From Billgrantia desiderata (GTDB lineage: Bacteria > Pseudomonadota > Gammaproteobacteria > Pseudomonadales > Halomonadaceae), in contig JAAQTN010000016.1 in NCBI GenBank assembly GCA_011742915.1, positions 35,020-99,019 of the forward strand: DNA of 64,000 bases, given 5' to 3'. Every line of letters begins with the position of its first letter. Within the stretch, counting starts at the first letter, position 1. A program made the translations under genes and the position numbers. Of the stretch, positions 36,149 through 48,433 are shown piece by piece. The notes below the pieces were generated by a model, which saw nothing but the letters and a program-made list of their open reading frames with translations, did no database searches and was not told the DNA's origin.

Positions 36149-37017
36149 CCACCGAACCGCAGCGCCTTCAGTATCTGGAGGCGATGGGGCTGACCGCCTG
36201 GGTAGCGCGCTACCGGCTGCCCAATGCCCGGCCGACCGAAGCCTGCGAGTGGACGCTGCCCGAGCGGGCGGCGCCCGCACCGCCCGCTGAGCGTCTGCAT
36301 GCGCTGCTGGACGAAGCCGAGGCCACCCCCCGTCAGGCGCCACCCGCATCGACGGCGGGCGAGAGTGCACGCCCCAGGCCGCCCCGTCGCGCCCGGCAGC
36401 TGCTGGGCATCGAGCCCGAAGGCGAGGCGCCTGAGACAGACTCTGCCCCGGTCAGTGCGAAAACGGCGAATGCCGATGCGGCCAGCCCGGAGGCGAGTCC
36501 CGAGACGACGCCCACGATGCCACGGCAGGCGCAGGAGCCCCTGCGCTTCACCCTGCAACTGGCCTGCCTGGCCGGGCGCTGGCTGGTGTTCGTGCCGCAG
36601 CCGTCGGCGCCGGACGCCGCCCAGGGCGAGCTGCTCAGCAATGCACTGAAGGCAGCCGGGATCGACGTTCCCGTGCCGCTGGTCTTCGAGACCTTTCGCT
36701 GGCCACCCATGGAGAACCTGCCGGTCGAGGCCCCCCTGGAAGAGGCGCGGGAAGGGCTTGCCGCCTTCGTCGAGGGCACGCAGAGACGCGGATGGTCGCC
36801 CGAGCGGGTGCTGATCTTCGGCCGTGACGAAACGCTCGATCGACTCCTCGACCTGAGTCACGGCGAGGGGCGAATCGAATCGCTGGGCCTGCCCGGCTGG
36901 CAGGGGCCCGGTCTGGATGAGCTGGTGCAGAGCGCCGAGGCCAAGCGTTCGCTGTGGCCCACGCTGCTGGCGTGGCGGCGGGCCTGGTCGGCGAAGGACG
37001 CCGAGGCCGATGACTGA
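36145..37017 (+). CDS. holD: DNA polymerase III psi subunit-like protein (HolD)
   Basis: About 290 residues from GTG at 36145 (GTGA overlap with bolA). The N-terminus RLQYLEAMGLTAWVARY resembles the psi N-terminal peptide that binds the clamp loader (E. coli QLQQLGITQWSLR); the C-terminus LDELVQSAEAKRSLWPTLLAW resembles LTDLRANPTARAALWQQI. Between them lies a long Pro/Ala-rich linker (~50-145) absent from the 137-residue E. coli protein. The gene overlaps rimI by 8 nt, as holD-rimI do in E. coli. Identity rests on ends plus context, so it is moderate. Confidence 0.65.
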   Translation: MTTEPQRLQYLEAMGLTAWVARYRLPNARPTEACEWTLPERAAPAPPAERLHALLDEAEATPRQAPPASTAGESARPRPPRRARQLLGIEPEGEAPETDSAPVSAKTANADAASPEASPETTPTMPRQAQEPLRFTLQLACLAGRWLVFVPQPSAPDAAQGELLSNALKAAGIDVPVPLVFETFRWPPMENLPVEAPLEEAREGLAAFVEGTQRRGWSPERVLIFGRDETLDRLLDLSHGEGRIESLGLPGWQGPGLDELVQSAEAKRSLWPTLLAWRRAWSAKDAEADD

Positions 37018-37471
37018 AGGCGGGGTGCGCCGCCTCTCGCTCGGCGATCTGGAGCGGCTGGTGGCGCTGGAACGGCAGCAGCCTCGCCACTGGTCGGCCG
37101 GTCAACTGCAGGCCGCGCTCGAGGATCGCGACTGCTGCGTGTTCGGCATCGAAGTCGAGGATGCGCTCGTCGGTCACGCCGTGGTGGCAAGGCTACCCTT
37201 CGAGGCCGAGCTGCAGGCGATGCTGGTCGCACCCGCCATGCGTCGCCGCGGCCTGGCGGCGACGCTGCTCACGGCAGTGGTGGCGCAGTGCCGCCGCTGG
37301 GGCAGCGAGAGACTGTTGCTCGAAGTGCGGGCGGGCAATGCGGCGGCCGTTGCGCTCTATCGGCGTGCCGGCTTCAACGAAGATGGCCGGCGGCGCGGTT
37401 ATTACCCGCCCCTGGAGGGCACGACCGGCGCGAACAGGGAAGATGCCATCCTGATGTCGCGCCGTCTGTAA
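37010..37471 (+). CDS. rimI: Ribosomal protein S18-alanine N-acetyltransferase RimI
   Basis: 153 residues from the ATG at 37010, inside the end of the holD-like gene. GNAT fold with acetyl-CoA site MLVAPAMRRRGLAATLL and the RimI end LLLEVRAGNAAAVALYRRAGFNEDGRRRGYYPP. It acetylates the N-terminal Ala of uS18. It converges on zapB with 13 bp between stops and no visible terminator. Confidence 0.92.
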   Translation: MTEGGVRRLSLGDLERLVALERQQPRHWSAGQLQAALEDRDCCVFGIEVEDALVGHAVVARLPFEAELQAMLVAPAMRRRGLAATLLTAVVAQCRRWGSERLLLEVRAGNAAAVALYRRAGFNEDGRRRGYYPPLEGTTGANREDAILMSRRL

Positions 37472-37484
37472 GAGAAGTGAGGGC

Positions 37485-37676
37485 TTAGCCGCGCTCGGCT
37501 TCCACTTCGTCGAACTTGCCCAGCAGGGCGGTCAGGCGGCGCTCCCACTCTTCGCGCTCCTGCTTCAGCCGGCTGTTTTCCTCGCGCAGCTCCTCCGCCT
37601 CCATCTTCAGCAGCTCCAGGGCCTCGACGGCACTGGCCACTTTCTGTTCGAGCCGGTTGAAGAGTTCGGTGCTCAT
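37485..37676 (-). CDS. zapB: Cell division protein ZapB-like coiled coil
   Basis: 63 residues from the ATG at 37676 with CAGGAG upstream; the longer open frame has no ribosome-binding site. The whole protein is a coiled coil: FNRLEQKVASAVEALELLKMEAEELREENSRLKQE, ending LLGKFDEVE, which matches LLGRMEEV of E. coli ZapB. It is about 18 residues shorter than E. coli ZapB in the middle heptads. ZapB stabilises the Z-ring by binding ZapA. It follows rsmD on the same strand. Confidence 0.85.
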   Translation of the reverse strand: MSTELFNRLEQKVASAVEALELLKMEAEELREENSRLKQEREEWERRLTALLGKFDEVEAERG

Positions 37677-37792
37677 CGTGTTCTCCTGAAATAGGTCCTG
37701 CCGGGGCGGGCACCTGCCCGCACTGAATCCGTTGCGCAGCGTAACGCCGAGGGCCGAGGCTCGGCAAGCGTAGCCGAACGGCGACGCAGCCT

Positions 37793-38425
37793 TCAGGCGG
37801 CGGGCTTCGCCTGGCGCCGGTAGAGCCGGCCGGTGCTGTCGCCGGCGCGCACTTCGCGATGCAGCGACCAGCTCTCGGGTACCTCGATGTCGAGGCCCGT
37901 TTCGGTCTCCACATAGATCCACGCATCCGTCGTGAGCCAGCCCTGCTCCAGTCGCTCGATGCAGGGCGTCGCCAGGCCCTGGCGAAAGGGCGGGTCGAGA
38001 AAGACCAGCGAGAAGGGGCCGAGGCCGGTCGGGCCGGCGACGAGGAGCTCCAGGGCGTCGGCGCTACGTACCGTGCCTCGTTCGCCGGCGCCCAGGGTTT
38101 GCAGGTTGTCGCCGAGGGCCTGGGCAACCCGGGCATCACGCTCGACGAACAGCGCCTCGGTCGCGCCGCGGGAGAGCGCCTCCAGGCCCAGCGCGCCGGT
38201 ACCGGCGAACAGGTCCAGTACCCGTGCCCCCGGGGTGGCGGCCGTCAGCCAGTTGAACAGCGTCTCCCGCACCCGGTCGGGCGTGGGACGCAGCCCGGGG
38301 CTGTCGAGCACCGGCAGCAATCGACGCCGAAACTCGCCGCCGATGATGCGCAGCCGCCCGCCGCCCTTGGACGAATGGGTGCCGGAGCGGGAGTGTGAGC
38401 GGGGGGGAGGACGGCGTCGGGTCAT
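37793..38425 (-). CDS. rsmD: 16S rRNA (guanine966-N2)-methyltransferase
   Basis: About 210 residues from the ATG at 38425. A basic N-terminal tail (MTRRRPPPRSHSRSG) precedes RIIGGEFRRRLLPV and LRPTPDRVRETLFNWL. SAM motif VLDLFAGTGALGLEALSRGA and catalytic LVFLDPPF follow. It modifies G966 of 16S rRNA. It diverges from ftsY, the usual arrangement. Confidence 0.93.
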   Translation of the reverse strand: MTRRRPPPRSHSRSGTHSSKGGGRLRIIGGEFRRRLLPVLDSPGLRPTPDRVRETLFNWLTAATPGARVLDLFAGTGALGLEALSRGATEALFVERDARVAQALGDNLQTLGAGERGTVRSADALELLVAGPTGLGPFSLVFLDPPFRQGLATPCIERLEQGWLTTDAWIYVETETGLDIEVPESWSLHREVRAGDSTGRLYRRQAKPAA

Positions 38426-38450
38426 GGGGCGAATTGTACCCGTCGCCTTG

Positions 38451-38479
38451 TCCACAGTCATGATGCGCGGTGTTAGGAT
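38451..38479 (+). promoter_or_regulatory. Candidate ftsYEX promoter
   Basis: TCCACA (38451-38456) and TAGGAT (38474-38479) with a 17-bp spacer, 36 bp before the ftsY ATG. Confidence 0.45.
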
Positions 38480-38514
38480 GTAGCGATCATTCACCCGTGA
38501 GGCTGAATTCCCCC

Positions 38515-39915
38515 ATGTTCGGTTTTTTCAAGCGCAAGAAGCAGCAGGAAGAGCAGCAGGACGAGCTGAAAGGTCAACAGCCGACGCCGCCCGAAGAGCA
38601 GACCGAAGAAGAGCGTGCGCGCGACGGGCGACCCACCGAGGAATCCGCGACAGAGGTTACGACCGCTGAGCAGGCCGAACGCGAACCGGCTCCTGCCGAA
38701 CCGGATGTGGTCGACGCCCCGCGCGCCGGGGAGCGTGCCATGGCCGGCCCCGCCGCGGACGAGGCGCATGAGCGTACCGAGGCGTTCGACGAGGTTGATC
38801 GGGAAGAGGAGAACGCAGTGCTGCGCGCCGAGGCGCTGGCTTCCGAACCCGAAACCGAGCCTGCAGCGCAAGCGGCAGCGGAGTCCGAGCCTGAACCTGA
38901 ACCTGAACCTGAACCTGAACCTGAGCCCGCGCGCACGCCGCTGCAGGAGAAGCCGGTGGCCGAGAAGCAGGGCTGGTTCGCGCGCATCCGCTCCGGCCTG
39001 GGCAAGACCCGCGCCAACCTCACCGAGGGCATCGCCGGGCTGTTCCTGGGCAAGAAGCAGATCGACGACGAGCTGATCGAGGATCTCGAGACTCAGCTGC
39101 TGATGGCCGACGTGGGCATCGAGGCCACCACCGAGATCATCGACCGCTTGACCGAGCGCGTCTCGCGCAAGGAGCTCAAGGATCCCCAGGCGCTCTACCG
39201 CGCGCTGCAGGACGAGCTGGCCACGATGCTCGACGCCGTGGCCAGGCCGCTGGCGCTGCCGGCCAAGGGCGAAGGCCCCTTCGTGATCCTGGTGGTGGGC
39301 GTGAACGGGGTGGGCAAGACCACCACCATCGGCAAGCTGGCCCAACGCTTCCAGCGGGAGGGGCGCAGCGTGATGCTGGCCGCCGGCGACACCTTCCGCG
39401 CCGCGGCGGTGGAGCAGCTCAGGGTGTGGGGCGAGCGCAACAAGGTGGCGGTGATCGCCCAGCACACCGGCGCCGACAGCGCCTCGGTGATCTACGACGC
39501 CGTGGCCGCGGCCAAGGCGCGCAAGGTCGACGTGCTGATCGCCGATACCGCCGGGCGCCTGCACAACAAGGGGCACCTGATGGAGGAGCTCAAGAAGGTG
39601 CATCGGGTGATGGGCAAGCTCGACGACAGCGCCCCCCACGAGGTGATGCTGGTGCTCGACGCCGGCACCGGCCAGAACGCGCTGTCACAGGCCAGCACCT
39701 TCAACGAGGCGGTGCCGGTCACCGGCATCACCCTGACCAAGCTCGACGGCACCGCCAAGGGCGGCATCATCTTCGCCCTGGCCAAGCAGCTCGGTACGCC
39801 GATCCGCTTCATCGGCGTAGGCGAGGGCCTGGATGACCTGCGTCCTTTCGAGGCCCGCGACTTCGTCGACGCGCTCTTCGACCAGGGCGACGAGGGAGCC
39901 GCCGCCTCGTCATGA
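38515..39915 (+). CDS. ftsY: Signal recognition particle receptor FtsY
   Basis: 466 residues from the ATG at 38515 ([17 protein letters not shown]). The acidic A domain (~1-150) has an E-P dipeptide run encoded by a tandem hexanucleotide (38888-38926). The NG domain follows: [41 protein letters not shown] and [14 protein letters not shown]. It docks Ffh-ribosome complexes at the membrane. ftsE overlaps its stop by ATGA. Confidence 0.96.
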   Translation: MFGFFKRKKQQEEQQDELKGQQPTPPEEQTEEERARDGRPTEESATEVTTAEQAEREPAPAEPDVVDAPRAGERAMAGPAADEAHERTEAFDEVDREEENAVLRAEALASEPETEPAAQAAAESEPEPEPEPEPEPEPARTPLQEKPVAEKQGWFARIRSGLGKTRANLTEGIAGLFLGKKQIDDELIEDLETQLLMADVGIEATTEIIDRLTERVSRKELKDPQALYRALQDELATMLDAVARPLALPAKGEGPFVILVVGVNGVGKTTTIGKLAQRFQREGRSVMLAAGDTFRAAAVEQLRVWGERNKVAVIAQHTGADSASVIYDAVAAAKARKVDVLIADTAGRLHNKGHLMEELKKVHRVMGKLDDSAPHEVMLVLDAGTGQNALSQASTFNEAVPVTGITLTKLDGTAKGGIIFALAKQLGTPIRFIGVGEGLDDLRPFEARDFVDALFDQGDEGAAASS

Positions 39916-40580
39916 TCCTCTTCGAGCATGTGGGAAAGCGCTACGGCGGGCGCTTCGACGCGCTGGCCAACATCGATTTTCGCGTAGAGCGTGGCGAGAT
40001 GGTCTTTCTCACCGGCCATTCGGGGGCCGGCAAGAGTTCGCTGCTGCGTCTGATCATGCTGCTCGAGCGGCCCACCCGCGGCCGGGTGCTGGTTGCCGGT
40101 CACGACATCGGCCGCCTGCATCCCAGTCAGGTGCCGTTCTATCGCCGCCAGATCGGCGTGGTGTTCCAGGACCATCAGCTGCTCCACGACCGTTCCATCT
40201 TCCACAACGTGGCGCTGCCGCTGGAAATCCGTGGCTTCGAGCCGCACGAGGCGGCGCGTCGGGTACGGGCGGCGCTGGACAAGGTGGGCCTGCTGCATCG
40301 CGAGAAGGCATTGCCCATCGAGCTCTCCGGCGGCGAGCAGCAGCGCGTGGGCATTGCCCGGGCGGTGGTCTGCAAGCCCTCGCTGCTGCTGGCCGATGAG
40401 CCCACCGGCAACCTCGACCCGCAGCTCTCGGCCGACATCATGGCGCTGTTCGAGGACTTCAACCGCATCGGCACCACGGTCATGATCGCCAGCCATGACC
40501 TGGCGTTGATCGCCCGCCTGCGTCATCGCGTGCTGCGCCTGCGCGAGGGGCGTCTGGTCGCCGACGAGGAGGCCGCATGA
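39912..40580 (+). CDS. ftsE: Cell division ATP-binding protein FtsE
   Basis: 222 residues. Walker [10 protein letters not shown], signature [14 protein letters not shown], Walker [12 protein letters not shown]. With FtsX it forms the ABC-type complex that controls septal murein hydrolases through EnvC-like partners. ATGA overlaps link it to ftsY and ftsX. Confidence 0.96.
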   Translation: MILFEHVGKRYGGRFDALANIDFRVERGEMVFLTGHSGAGKSSLLRLIMLLERPTRGRVLVAGHDIGRLHPSQVPFYRRQIGVVFQDHQLLHDRSIFHNVALPLEIRGFEPHEAARRVRAALDKVGLLHREKALPIELSGGEQQRVGIARAVVCKPSLLLADEPTGNLDPQLSADIMALFEDFNRIGTTVMIASHDLALIARLRHRVLRLREGRLVADEEAA

Positions 40581-41584
40581 GCCGCCGTCAGCCGCGGGAA
40601 GGCGGTACCAGCCGCCGTCAGCCGCCGCCACCGCCCCGTGGTGCCCGTACCCAGCGCACCCGCTCCTCGAGCCGCTTCCGCGGCTGGCTGCGCCACCATC
40701 GCGCCATGTGTCTCGACAGCGCCCGGCGCCTGCTGCGCACGCCCATCGGCAGCCTGTTGACCATGCTCGCCATCGCCATCGCCCTGGTGCTGCCGGCAGC
40801 GCTGTGGCTGGCGCTGGACAGTGCACGCCTGCTCGATGCCGAGCTGGAGGAGAGCGCCACCCTGACCGTCTATCTCGAGCACCAGGTCGACGAGGGGCAG
40901 GCCGGTCGCATCGACGAGGCGGTGGCGGCCCACGAGGGTGTGGCGCGGACCCGGTTGATCAGCGCCGCCGAGGGCATGGCGGAGTTCCAGCAGGCGCTGG
41001 GGTTGGCCGACGCCCTGGGCCGGCTGGAAGACAACCCGCTACCGGCCAGTATCGTGGTGGTGCCGGTGGACCCGGCTCCCGAAGCGGTGCGTCGGCTGGC
41101 CGGAGAGCTCGAGGCGCTCAGCGGCATCGACGAGGTACGCCTCGACCTGGCCTGGCTCGAGCGGCTGCGCCATCTGGCCGAGCTCGGCAGCCGCCTGGCG
41201 CTGGCGCTGGCGGTGCTGTTCGGCCTGGGCGTGCTGCTGGTGGTGGGCAATACCATTCGCCTGGCGGTGGAGAGCCGCCGCCAGGAGATCGAGGTGGTGA
41301 TGCTGATCGGTGCCACCCACGCCTTCGTGCGGCGGCCGTTCCTCTACAGCGGGGCCTGGTACGGTCTCGGCGGCGGCCTGCTCGCCTGGGGGCTGCTGGC
41401 GCTCGGCAATCAGTGGCTGGCGCTGCCGGTCAGCGCGCTGGCGGCCAGCTACGGCGCCACCTTCACGCTGCCGCAACTGGGGCCGGAGGGCTCGGCAACG
41501 CTGCTGTTGTGCAGTACACTACTGGGCTGGCTGGGCGCCTGGATCGCCGTGAGCCGTCACCTCGCGGAGGTTCGGCCGCGGTAA
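40577..41584 (+). CDS. ftsX: Cell division protein FtsX
   Basis: 335 residues. A basic N-terminal tail (about 40 residues) precedes helix 1 ([21 protein letters not shown]). A periplasmic loop of ~120 residues includes [16 protein letters not shown] and the FtsX-ECD, then three more helices with the [25 protein letters not shown] cytoplasmic motif. It is longer at the N-terminus than in Bacillus, as in other gammaproteobacteria. rpoH begins 141 nt downstream. Confidence 0.95.
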   Translation: MSRRQPREGGTSRRQPPPPPRGARTQRTRSSSRFRGWLRHHRAMCLDSARRLLRTPIGSLLTMLAIAIALVLPAALWLALDSARLLDAELEESATLTVYLEHQVDEGQAGRIDEAVAAHEGVARTRLISAAEGMAEFQQALGLADALGRLEDNPLPASIVVVPVDPAPEAVRRLAGELEALSGIDEVRLDLAWLERLRHLAELGSRLALALAVLFGLGVLLVVGNTIRLAVESRRQEIEVVMLIGATHAFVRRPFLYSGAWYGLGGGLLAWGLLALGNQWLALPVSALAASYGATFTLPQLGPEGSATLLLCSTLLGWLGAWIAVSRHLAEVRPR

Positions 41585-41725
41585 AAGGCCGCAGGGTTCC
41601 AGGCTGCGCTCGCGACCGCGCCCAGCATCTGCCACGCTGACGGCAGGATAGGGAACATTATCGACTCTCGTTCGTCTAAACGGGCGATTGAACCGTATAT
41701 TAGGTTTTCAAGGAGACAACCTGCA

Positions 41726-42592
41726 ATGAGCACCAGTCTTCTGCCGGTGGGTCACCTCTCACCGGGGCATGACCTCAATGGGTACATCCAGGCGGTCAAC
41801 GGCATCCCCATGCTCACCGCCGAGGAAGAGCGCGAACTCGCCTTCCGCCTTCACGACGAAGGCGATCTGGAGGCGGCGCGTCGTTTGGTGCTGTCGCATC
41901 TGCGCTTCGTGGTGCACATCGCCCGCAGCTACTCCGGCTACGGTCTGCCTCAGGCCGACCTTATCCAGGAGGGCAACGTGGGCCTGATGAAGGCCGTCAA
42001 GCGTTTCGACCCCAATCAGGGCGTGCGCCTGGTCTCCTTCGCCGTGCACTGGATCAAGGCCGAGATTCACGAGTTCGTGCTGCGCAACTGGCGTATCGTC
42101 AAGATCGCCACCACCAAGGCCCAGCGCAAGCTGTTCTTCAACCTGCGCAGTGCCAAGAAGCGCCTGGCCTGGCTCAACAACGACGAAGTCGACGCCATCG
42201 CCCGCGATCTCGACGTCAAGCCCGAGGTGGTGCGCGAGATGGAGGGTCGCCTGGCGGCCCATGATGCCGGCTTCGACGTCTCGCCCAGCGAGGACGAGGA
42301 TTCCGCCTACCAGGCGCCGGTGCACTACCTCGACGATGACGGCTCCGACCCGGCCGTGCAGCTCGAAGACAGCGACTGGGAAGACGACGCCAACCGTCGC
42401 CTGAAGATGGCGCTGGAGGCGCTGGACGAGCGCTCGCGGGACATCCTGCAGCAGCGCTGGCTGGCCGACGACAAGGCGACCCTGCACGAGCTGGCCGACG
42501 TCTACGGTGTCTCCGCCGAGCGTATTCGCCAGCTCGAGAAGAACGCCATGAAGAAGATCCGCCAGCAGCTGGGCGACACCCTGGCCGCCTGA
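41726..42592 (+). CDS. rpoH: Heat-shock sigma factor RpoH (sigma-32)
   Basis: 288 residues. Region 2 includes [37 protein letters not shown]; the sigma-32-specific RpoH box is QRKLFFNLR; region 4 HTH is [34 protein letters not shown] lies nine nt before the ATG. It directs transcription of chaperone and protease genes. rsmD-ftsYEX-rpoH is the conserved order. Confidence 0.97.
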   Translation: MSTSLLPVGHLSPGHDLNGYIQAVNGIPMLTAEEERELAFRLHDEGDLEAARRLVLSHLRFVVHIARSYSGYGLPQADLIQEGNVGLMKAVKRFDPNQGVRLVSFAVHWIKAEIHEFVLRNWRIVKIATTKAQRKLFFNLRSAKKRLAWLNNDEVDAIARDLDVKPEVVREMEGRLAAHDAGFDVSPSEDEDSAYQAPVHYLDDDGSDPAVQLEDSDWEDDANRRLKMALEALDERSRDILQQRWLADDKATLHELADVYGVSAERIRQLEKNAMKKIRQQLGDTLAA

Positions 42593-42636
42593 CGCGGTGG
42601 CCTGCTTCCAGCGAGCTCTGCTGAGGACATGAACAG

Positions 42637-42670
42637 CGAAGCCCCGACCAGTGGTCGGGGCTTCGTCGTT
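42637..42670 (+). terminator. Terminator after rpoH
   Basis: GAAGCCCCGACCA (42638-42650) and TGGTCGGGGCTTC (42652-42664) pair perfectly; the tip is CCAGTGG and the tail is GTCGTT. It also separates rpoH from the converging slmA. Confidence 0.9.
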
Positions 42671-42673
42671 GAT

Positions 42674-42716
42674 GTGGCCTAGTCGTTGTGTGGTCTAGTC
42701 GTTGGCGTGGCCTAGG
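42674..42716. repeat. Imperfect tandem repeat at the end of slmA
   Basis: Two full units and one partial unit of 16-17 bp (GTGGYCTAGTCGTTG type) run from the rpoH terminator into the slmA stop codon. On the slmA strand each unit supplies a TAG. Confidence 0.6.
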
Positions 42717-43326
42717 CGCTTTGGGTAAGCGGCTCGCGCATCAGCTGCGCCGAGAGCAGCGCCCACTGATCGTCCCAGTGTTCGGTGGGCCGGCGCTGGA
42801 AGTCGCTGCGCACGTACTGCGAGATGCGCCCCTCGGCCACGGCGATCAGCAGGTTGGCGGTGGCCGACACCGGCAGCACGGTGCGCCGTCTTTCGCGCAG
42901 TTCCGCCTCGCGCAGCACCTGCTTGAGCTGGGTCTCCACGCGCTCGAACAGCTGGTGGATGCGCAGCCGCAGCCGGGCGGTCTCACCGGTCAGGACATCG
43001 CCTTCCAGCAGGCGCGAGAGGCCCGGGTTCTTCTCGGCGAAGGCCAGCAGCAGGATGAGGATCTGGCCGCAGCGCGGCACGGCCTCGTGCACCTCTTCGA
43101 GAATGCGCGAGATGCGCTCGAACAGGGTCTCCTCGATGAACGAGATCAGTCCCTCGAACATGCGCGCCTTGCTCGGGAAGTGGCGATAGAGGGCGGCTTC
43201 GGAGACCCCCACCTGGCGCGCCAGCGCCGCGATGGTGATGCGTTTGCCGCTGTCTTCTTCCAGCATCAGGGCGAGCGCCTGCAGGATCTGCTCGCGCCGG
43301 CTGGTGATCTGTGTAGCCTGCGTCAT
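42712..43326 (-). CDS. slmA: Nucleoid occlusion factor SlmA
   Basis: 204 residues, TetR-type fold: RREQILQALALMLEEDSGKRITIAALARQVGVSEAALYRHFPSKARMFEGLI, close to the E. coli protein, and the C-terminal FERVETQLKQVLREAELRE and SQYVRSDFQRRPTEHWDDQW. It binds DNA sites and blocks FtsZ assembly over the nucleoid. It is last of the coaBC-dut-algC-argB-slmA run. Confidence 0.95.
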   Translation of the reverse strand: MTQATQITSRREQILQALALMLEEDSGKRITIAALARQVGVSEAALYRHFPSKARMFEGLISFIEETLFERISRILEEVHEAVPRCGQILILLLAFAEKNPGLSRLLEGDVLTGETARLRLRIHQLFERVETQLKQVLREAELRERRRTVLPVSATANLLIAVAEGRISQYVRSDFQRRPTEHWDDQWALLSAQLMREPLTQSA

Positions 43327-43387
43327 GTGGGTCTTCTGTTATTCATGGCCGGCGCCACCCGCCCGGCGTTGCCGGGCGGATGGCCGC

Positions 43388-45737
<2,350 letters not shown>

Positions 45738-45839
45738 AACGGTTCCTTGTCAGACAAGTGTGAATTCATGTGCCTGGTTGCGATGACGCTGTCGCAAGGT
45801 CCTCTCCTTGGGCCGTGTGCGGCAGCGTCGTGTCGGTCG

Positions 45840-46322
45840 TCAGTGGCGCCCCGAGCTGCCGAAGCCGCCTGCGCCGCGCAGGCTGGCCTCGAAGTCGTCG
45901 ACGATTTCCAGTTCGGCCTGGACCACCGGTACCAGAACATACTGGGCCAGGCGTTCGAAAGGCTCCAGTACGAACGGGGTGCTGCCGCGGTTCCAGGTCG
46001 AGATCATCAGCTCGCCCTGGTAGTCGGAGTCGATCAGGCCCACCAGGTTGCCCAGCACGATGCCGTGCTTGTGACCGAGACCCGAGCGCGGCAGGATCAG
46101 GCCGGCCAGGCCCGGGTCGCCGATGTGAATCGCGAGTCCGGTGCGCACCAGCTCGCACTGACCGGGCGCGATGGTCAGCGGCTCATCGAGCAGGGCGCGC
46201 AGGTCCATGCCGGCGGAGCCCAGGGTGGCATATTGGGGCATGTAGTCGCGCAGACGCTCGTCGAGCAGCTTGACCTCGAGGCGCGGCTTTGGGGCTTGAT
46301 GGGTTGGCTGGGACTCGGACAT
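45840..46322 (-). CDS. dut: Deoxyuridine 5'-triphosphate nucleotidohydrolase
   Basis: 160 residues from the ATG at 46322; a much longer open frame upstream overlaps coaBC and is a shadow. All five dUTPase motifs appear: [53 protein letters not shown] and the glycine-rich GAGGFGSSG tail. It keeps uracil out of DNA and supplies dUMP. Confidence 0.96.
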   Translation of the reverse strand: MSESQPTHQAPKPRLEVKLLDERLRDYMPQYATLGSAGMDLRALLDEPLTIAPGQCELVRTGLAIHIGDPGLAGLILPRSGLGHKHGIVLGNLVGLIDSDYQGELMISTWNRGSTPFVLEPFERLAQYVLVPVVQAELEIVDDFEASLRGAGGFGSSGRH

Positions 46323-46363
46323 GGTCGTTCCGTCAGGTTGGCTGAATGTCTGGGTAAATCGCG

Positions 46364-47623
46364 TCAGTGAACGGGGCGCTCGGCCAGGCGGCTCAGGGCC
46401 TGTTTCAGCACGGCCCTGGCGAGCTCGAGCTTGGGCTGCGGCGGCAGGCTCTCGCCGCCTTCGCCCTCGCCGTCGCGCCACATGAGCAGGGCGGCGTTGT
46501 CGTCGGCGCCGAAGCCGAGCCCCGCGGCCGAGACGTCGTTGGCCACGATCATGTCGAGCCGCTTGCGCTCTAGCTTGTCGCGGGCGTAGGTCTCCAGGTC
46601 GCGGGTCTCGGCGGCGAAACCCACCACGAAGGGGCGTCCGCCCGCCGCGTCGCGTCGCTCGGCGACGGCGGCGATGATATCCGGATTCTTGATCAATCTG
46701 AGGCTCAGGGTCTCCTCCCCCTCGCGCTTCTTGATCTTGTGCTCCGCCGCCTTCTCGGCGCGGTAGTCGGCCACCGCCGCACAGCCGATGAAGATGTCGC
46801 ACTCGCCGGCCAGCTGCTGGCTCGCCTCGTGCATCTGCAGCGCCGTCTCCACCTCGATGCGGGTCACGCCCGCAGGCGTCGGCAGGCTGACCGGGCCGCT
46901 GATCAGGGTGACCTTGGCGCCTAACTCCGCGGCGGCGGCGGCCAGGGCGAAGCCCATCTTGCCCGAGCTGTGATTGGAGAGGTAGCGCACCGGATCCAGC
47001 GGCTCGCGGGTGGGGCCTGCGGTGATCGCGATATGCAGCCCCCGGGCAACGGCCTGCCCCGTGCCGGACGCCGGCAGCAGCGCGGCCATGATCGCCTCGG
47101 GCTCGAGCATGCGACCCGGCCCCACGTCGCCGCAGGCCTGATCGCCGCTGTCGGGGCCCAGCAGTCGCCAGCCGTCCTGCGTGAGACGCTCGGCGTTGCG
47201 CTGGGTGGCGACGTGGCGCCACATGGCCTGGTTCATGGCCGGTGCCATGACCTTCTCGGCTTCGCTGGCCAGGCACAGGGTGGTGAGCAGGTCGTCGGCC
47301 ATGCCCTGGGCCAGGCGCGCCATCAGGTCGGCGGTGGCCGGCGCGATCAGGATCACGTCGGCCCAGCGGGCCAGTTCGATATGCCCCATGCCGGCCTCGG
47401 CTTCGGGGTCGAGCAGCGAGGTACGCACCGGCTCGCCGGTGAGCGCCTGCAGCGTCAACGGTGTGATGAAGGCCTGGGCGCCCTCGGTCATGACCACGCG
47501 TACCTCGCAGCCTACCTGCTTGAGCAAGCGGGCGAGCTGAGCGCTCTTGTAGGCGGCGATGCCGGCACTGATACCGAGCAGAATGCGTCGGCCGACGAGC
47601 CGATTGACGGTCTGCGTAATCAT
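46364..47623 (-). CDS. coaBC: Bifunctional phosphopantothenoylcysteine decarboxylase/synthetase
   Basis: 419 residues from the ATG at 47623 with CAGGAAA upstream. The N-terminal CoaC flavoprotein half has [24 protein letters not shown] and catalytic HIE in [12 protein letters not shown] with [19 protein letters not shown]; the C-terminal CoaB half has [24 protein letters not shown]. Two steps of coenzyme A synthesis. It is divergent from radC. Confidence 0.96.
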   Translation of the reverse strand: MITQTVNRLVGRRILLGISAGIAAYKSAQLARLLKQVGCEVRVVMTEGAQAFITPLTLQALTGEPVRTSLLDPEAEAGMGHIELARWADVILIAPATADLMARLAQGMADDLLTTLCLASEAEKVMAPAMNQAMWRHVATQRNAERLTQDGWRLLGPDSGDQACGDVGPGRMLEPEAIMAALLPASGTGQAVARGLHIAITAGPTREPLDPVRYLSNHSSGKMGFALAAAAAELGAKVTLISGPVSLPTPAGVTRIEVETALQMHEASQQLAGECDIFIGCAAVADYRAEKAAEHKIKKREGEETLSLRLIKNPDIIAAVAERRDAAGGRPFVVGFAAETRDLETYARDKLERKRLDMIVANDVSAAGLGFGADDNAALLMWRDGEGEGGESLPPQPKLELARAVLKQALSRLAERPVH

Positions 47624-47758
47624 GACGATTTCCTGAACTGAAACCCGACCGCCTACCTTACCACCGCCGTTGAAGTTGCGCAGCCGCAGCCTTCGGCCAA
47701 GGTCGGTTACAATGGGTGACTTCCTATCACCAGGGAAAGCGTAGCAAGGAGACAGAGG

Positions 47759-48433
47759 ATGTCGATTCGCAACTGGCCCGAGGGCGAGCGCCCGCGGGAA
47801 AAGCTGCTGACACTGGGGGCCGAGGCGCTTTCCGATGCCGAACTGCTGGCCATCTTTCTGCGCGTGGGGGTAGCGGGGCGCTCGGCGGTGGATCTCGCCC
47901 GCGACCTGCTCACGGCCTTCGGCGGCCTGCGCCAGCTGCTCGAGGCCGACCAGACGCGCTTCTGCGCCGAGCGCGGCCTGGGTACGGCCAAGTTCGTGCA
48001 ACTGCAGGCGACGCTCGAGCTCTCAAAACGTCATCTTGCCGCCCAGCTGGCCCGCGGCAATGCGCTGACCTCCCCCACCTTGGTGCGCGCCTACCTGGCC
48101 ACCCAGTTGCGCCACCTGGGCCATGAGGAGTTTGCCGCGCTGTTCCTCGATACCCAGCACCGGGTGATCCGCTTCGAGTCGCTGTTCCGCGGCACCCTGG
48201 ACAGTGCTTCTGTCTACCCGCGCGAGGTAGCGCGCCGGGCGCTGGAGCTGGGTGCCGGGGCGATCATCTTCGCCCACAACCACCCCTCCGGTGTGGCCGA
48301 GCCCAGCGATGCCGACCGACGCATCACCGAGCGGCTGCGCGAGGCGCTCTCGCTGTTCGAGATCCGCGTGCTGGATCACTTCGTCGTCGGCGACGGGGAG
48401 GTGGTGTCTTTCGCCGAGCGAGGCTGGCTTTAG
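47759..48433 (+). CDS. radC: RadC family JAB/MPN domain protein
   Basis: 224 residues: [17 protein letters not shown], an HhH-like region, then the JAMM metalloprotease-like motif [14 protein letters not shown] and the typical end [10 protein letters not shown]. Despite the name, a repair role is doubtful in the family. The stop TAG coincides with the first bases of the inverted-repeat element downstream. Confidence 0.94.
   Translation: MSIRNWPEGERPREKLLTLGAEALSDAELLAIFLRVGVAGRSAVDLARDLLTAFGGLRQLLEADQTRFCAERGLGTAKFVQLQATLELSKRHLAAQLARGNALTSPTLVRAYLATQLRHLGHEEFAALFLDTQHRVIRFESLFRGTLDSASVYPREVARRALELGAGAIIFAHNHPSGVAEPSDADRRITERLREALSLFEIRVLDHFVVGDGEVVSFAERGWL

Noticed and set aside
38888-38926. 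CRISPR-like short repeats
   Set aside because: A contiguous hexamer run in a coding region without spacers. No repeat-spacer array exists in the window.
41585-41725. RNA thermometer in the rpoH leader
   Set aside because: Only a weak GTTC/GAAC pairing was found, and nothing clearly covers AAGGAG; no folding could be run.
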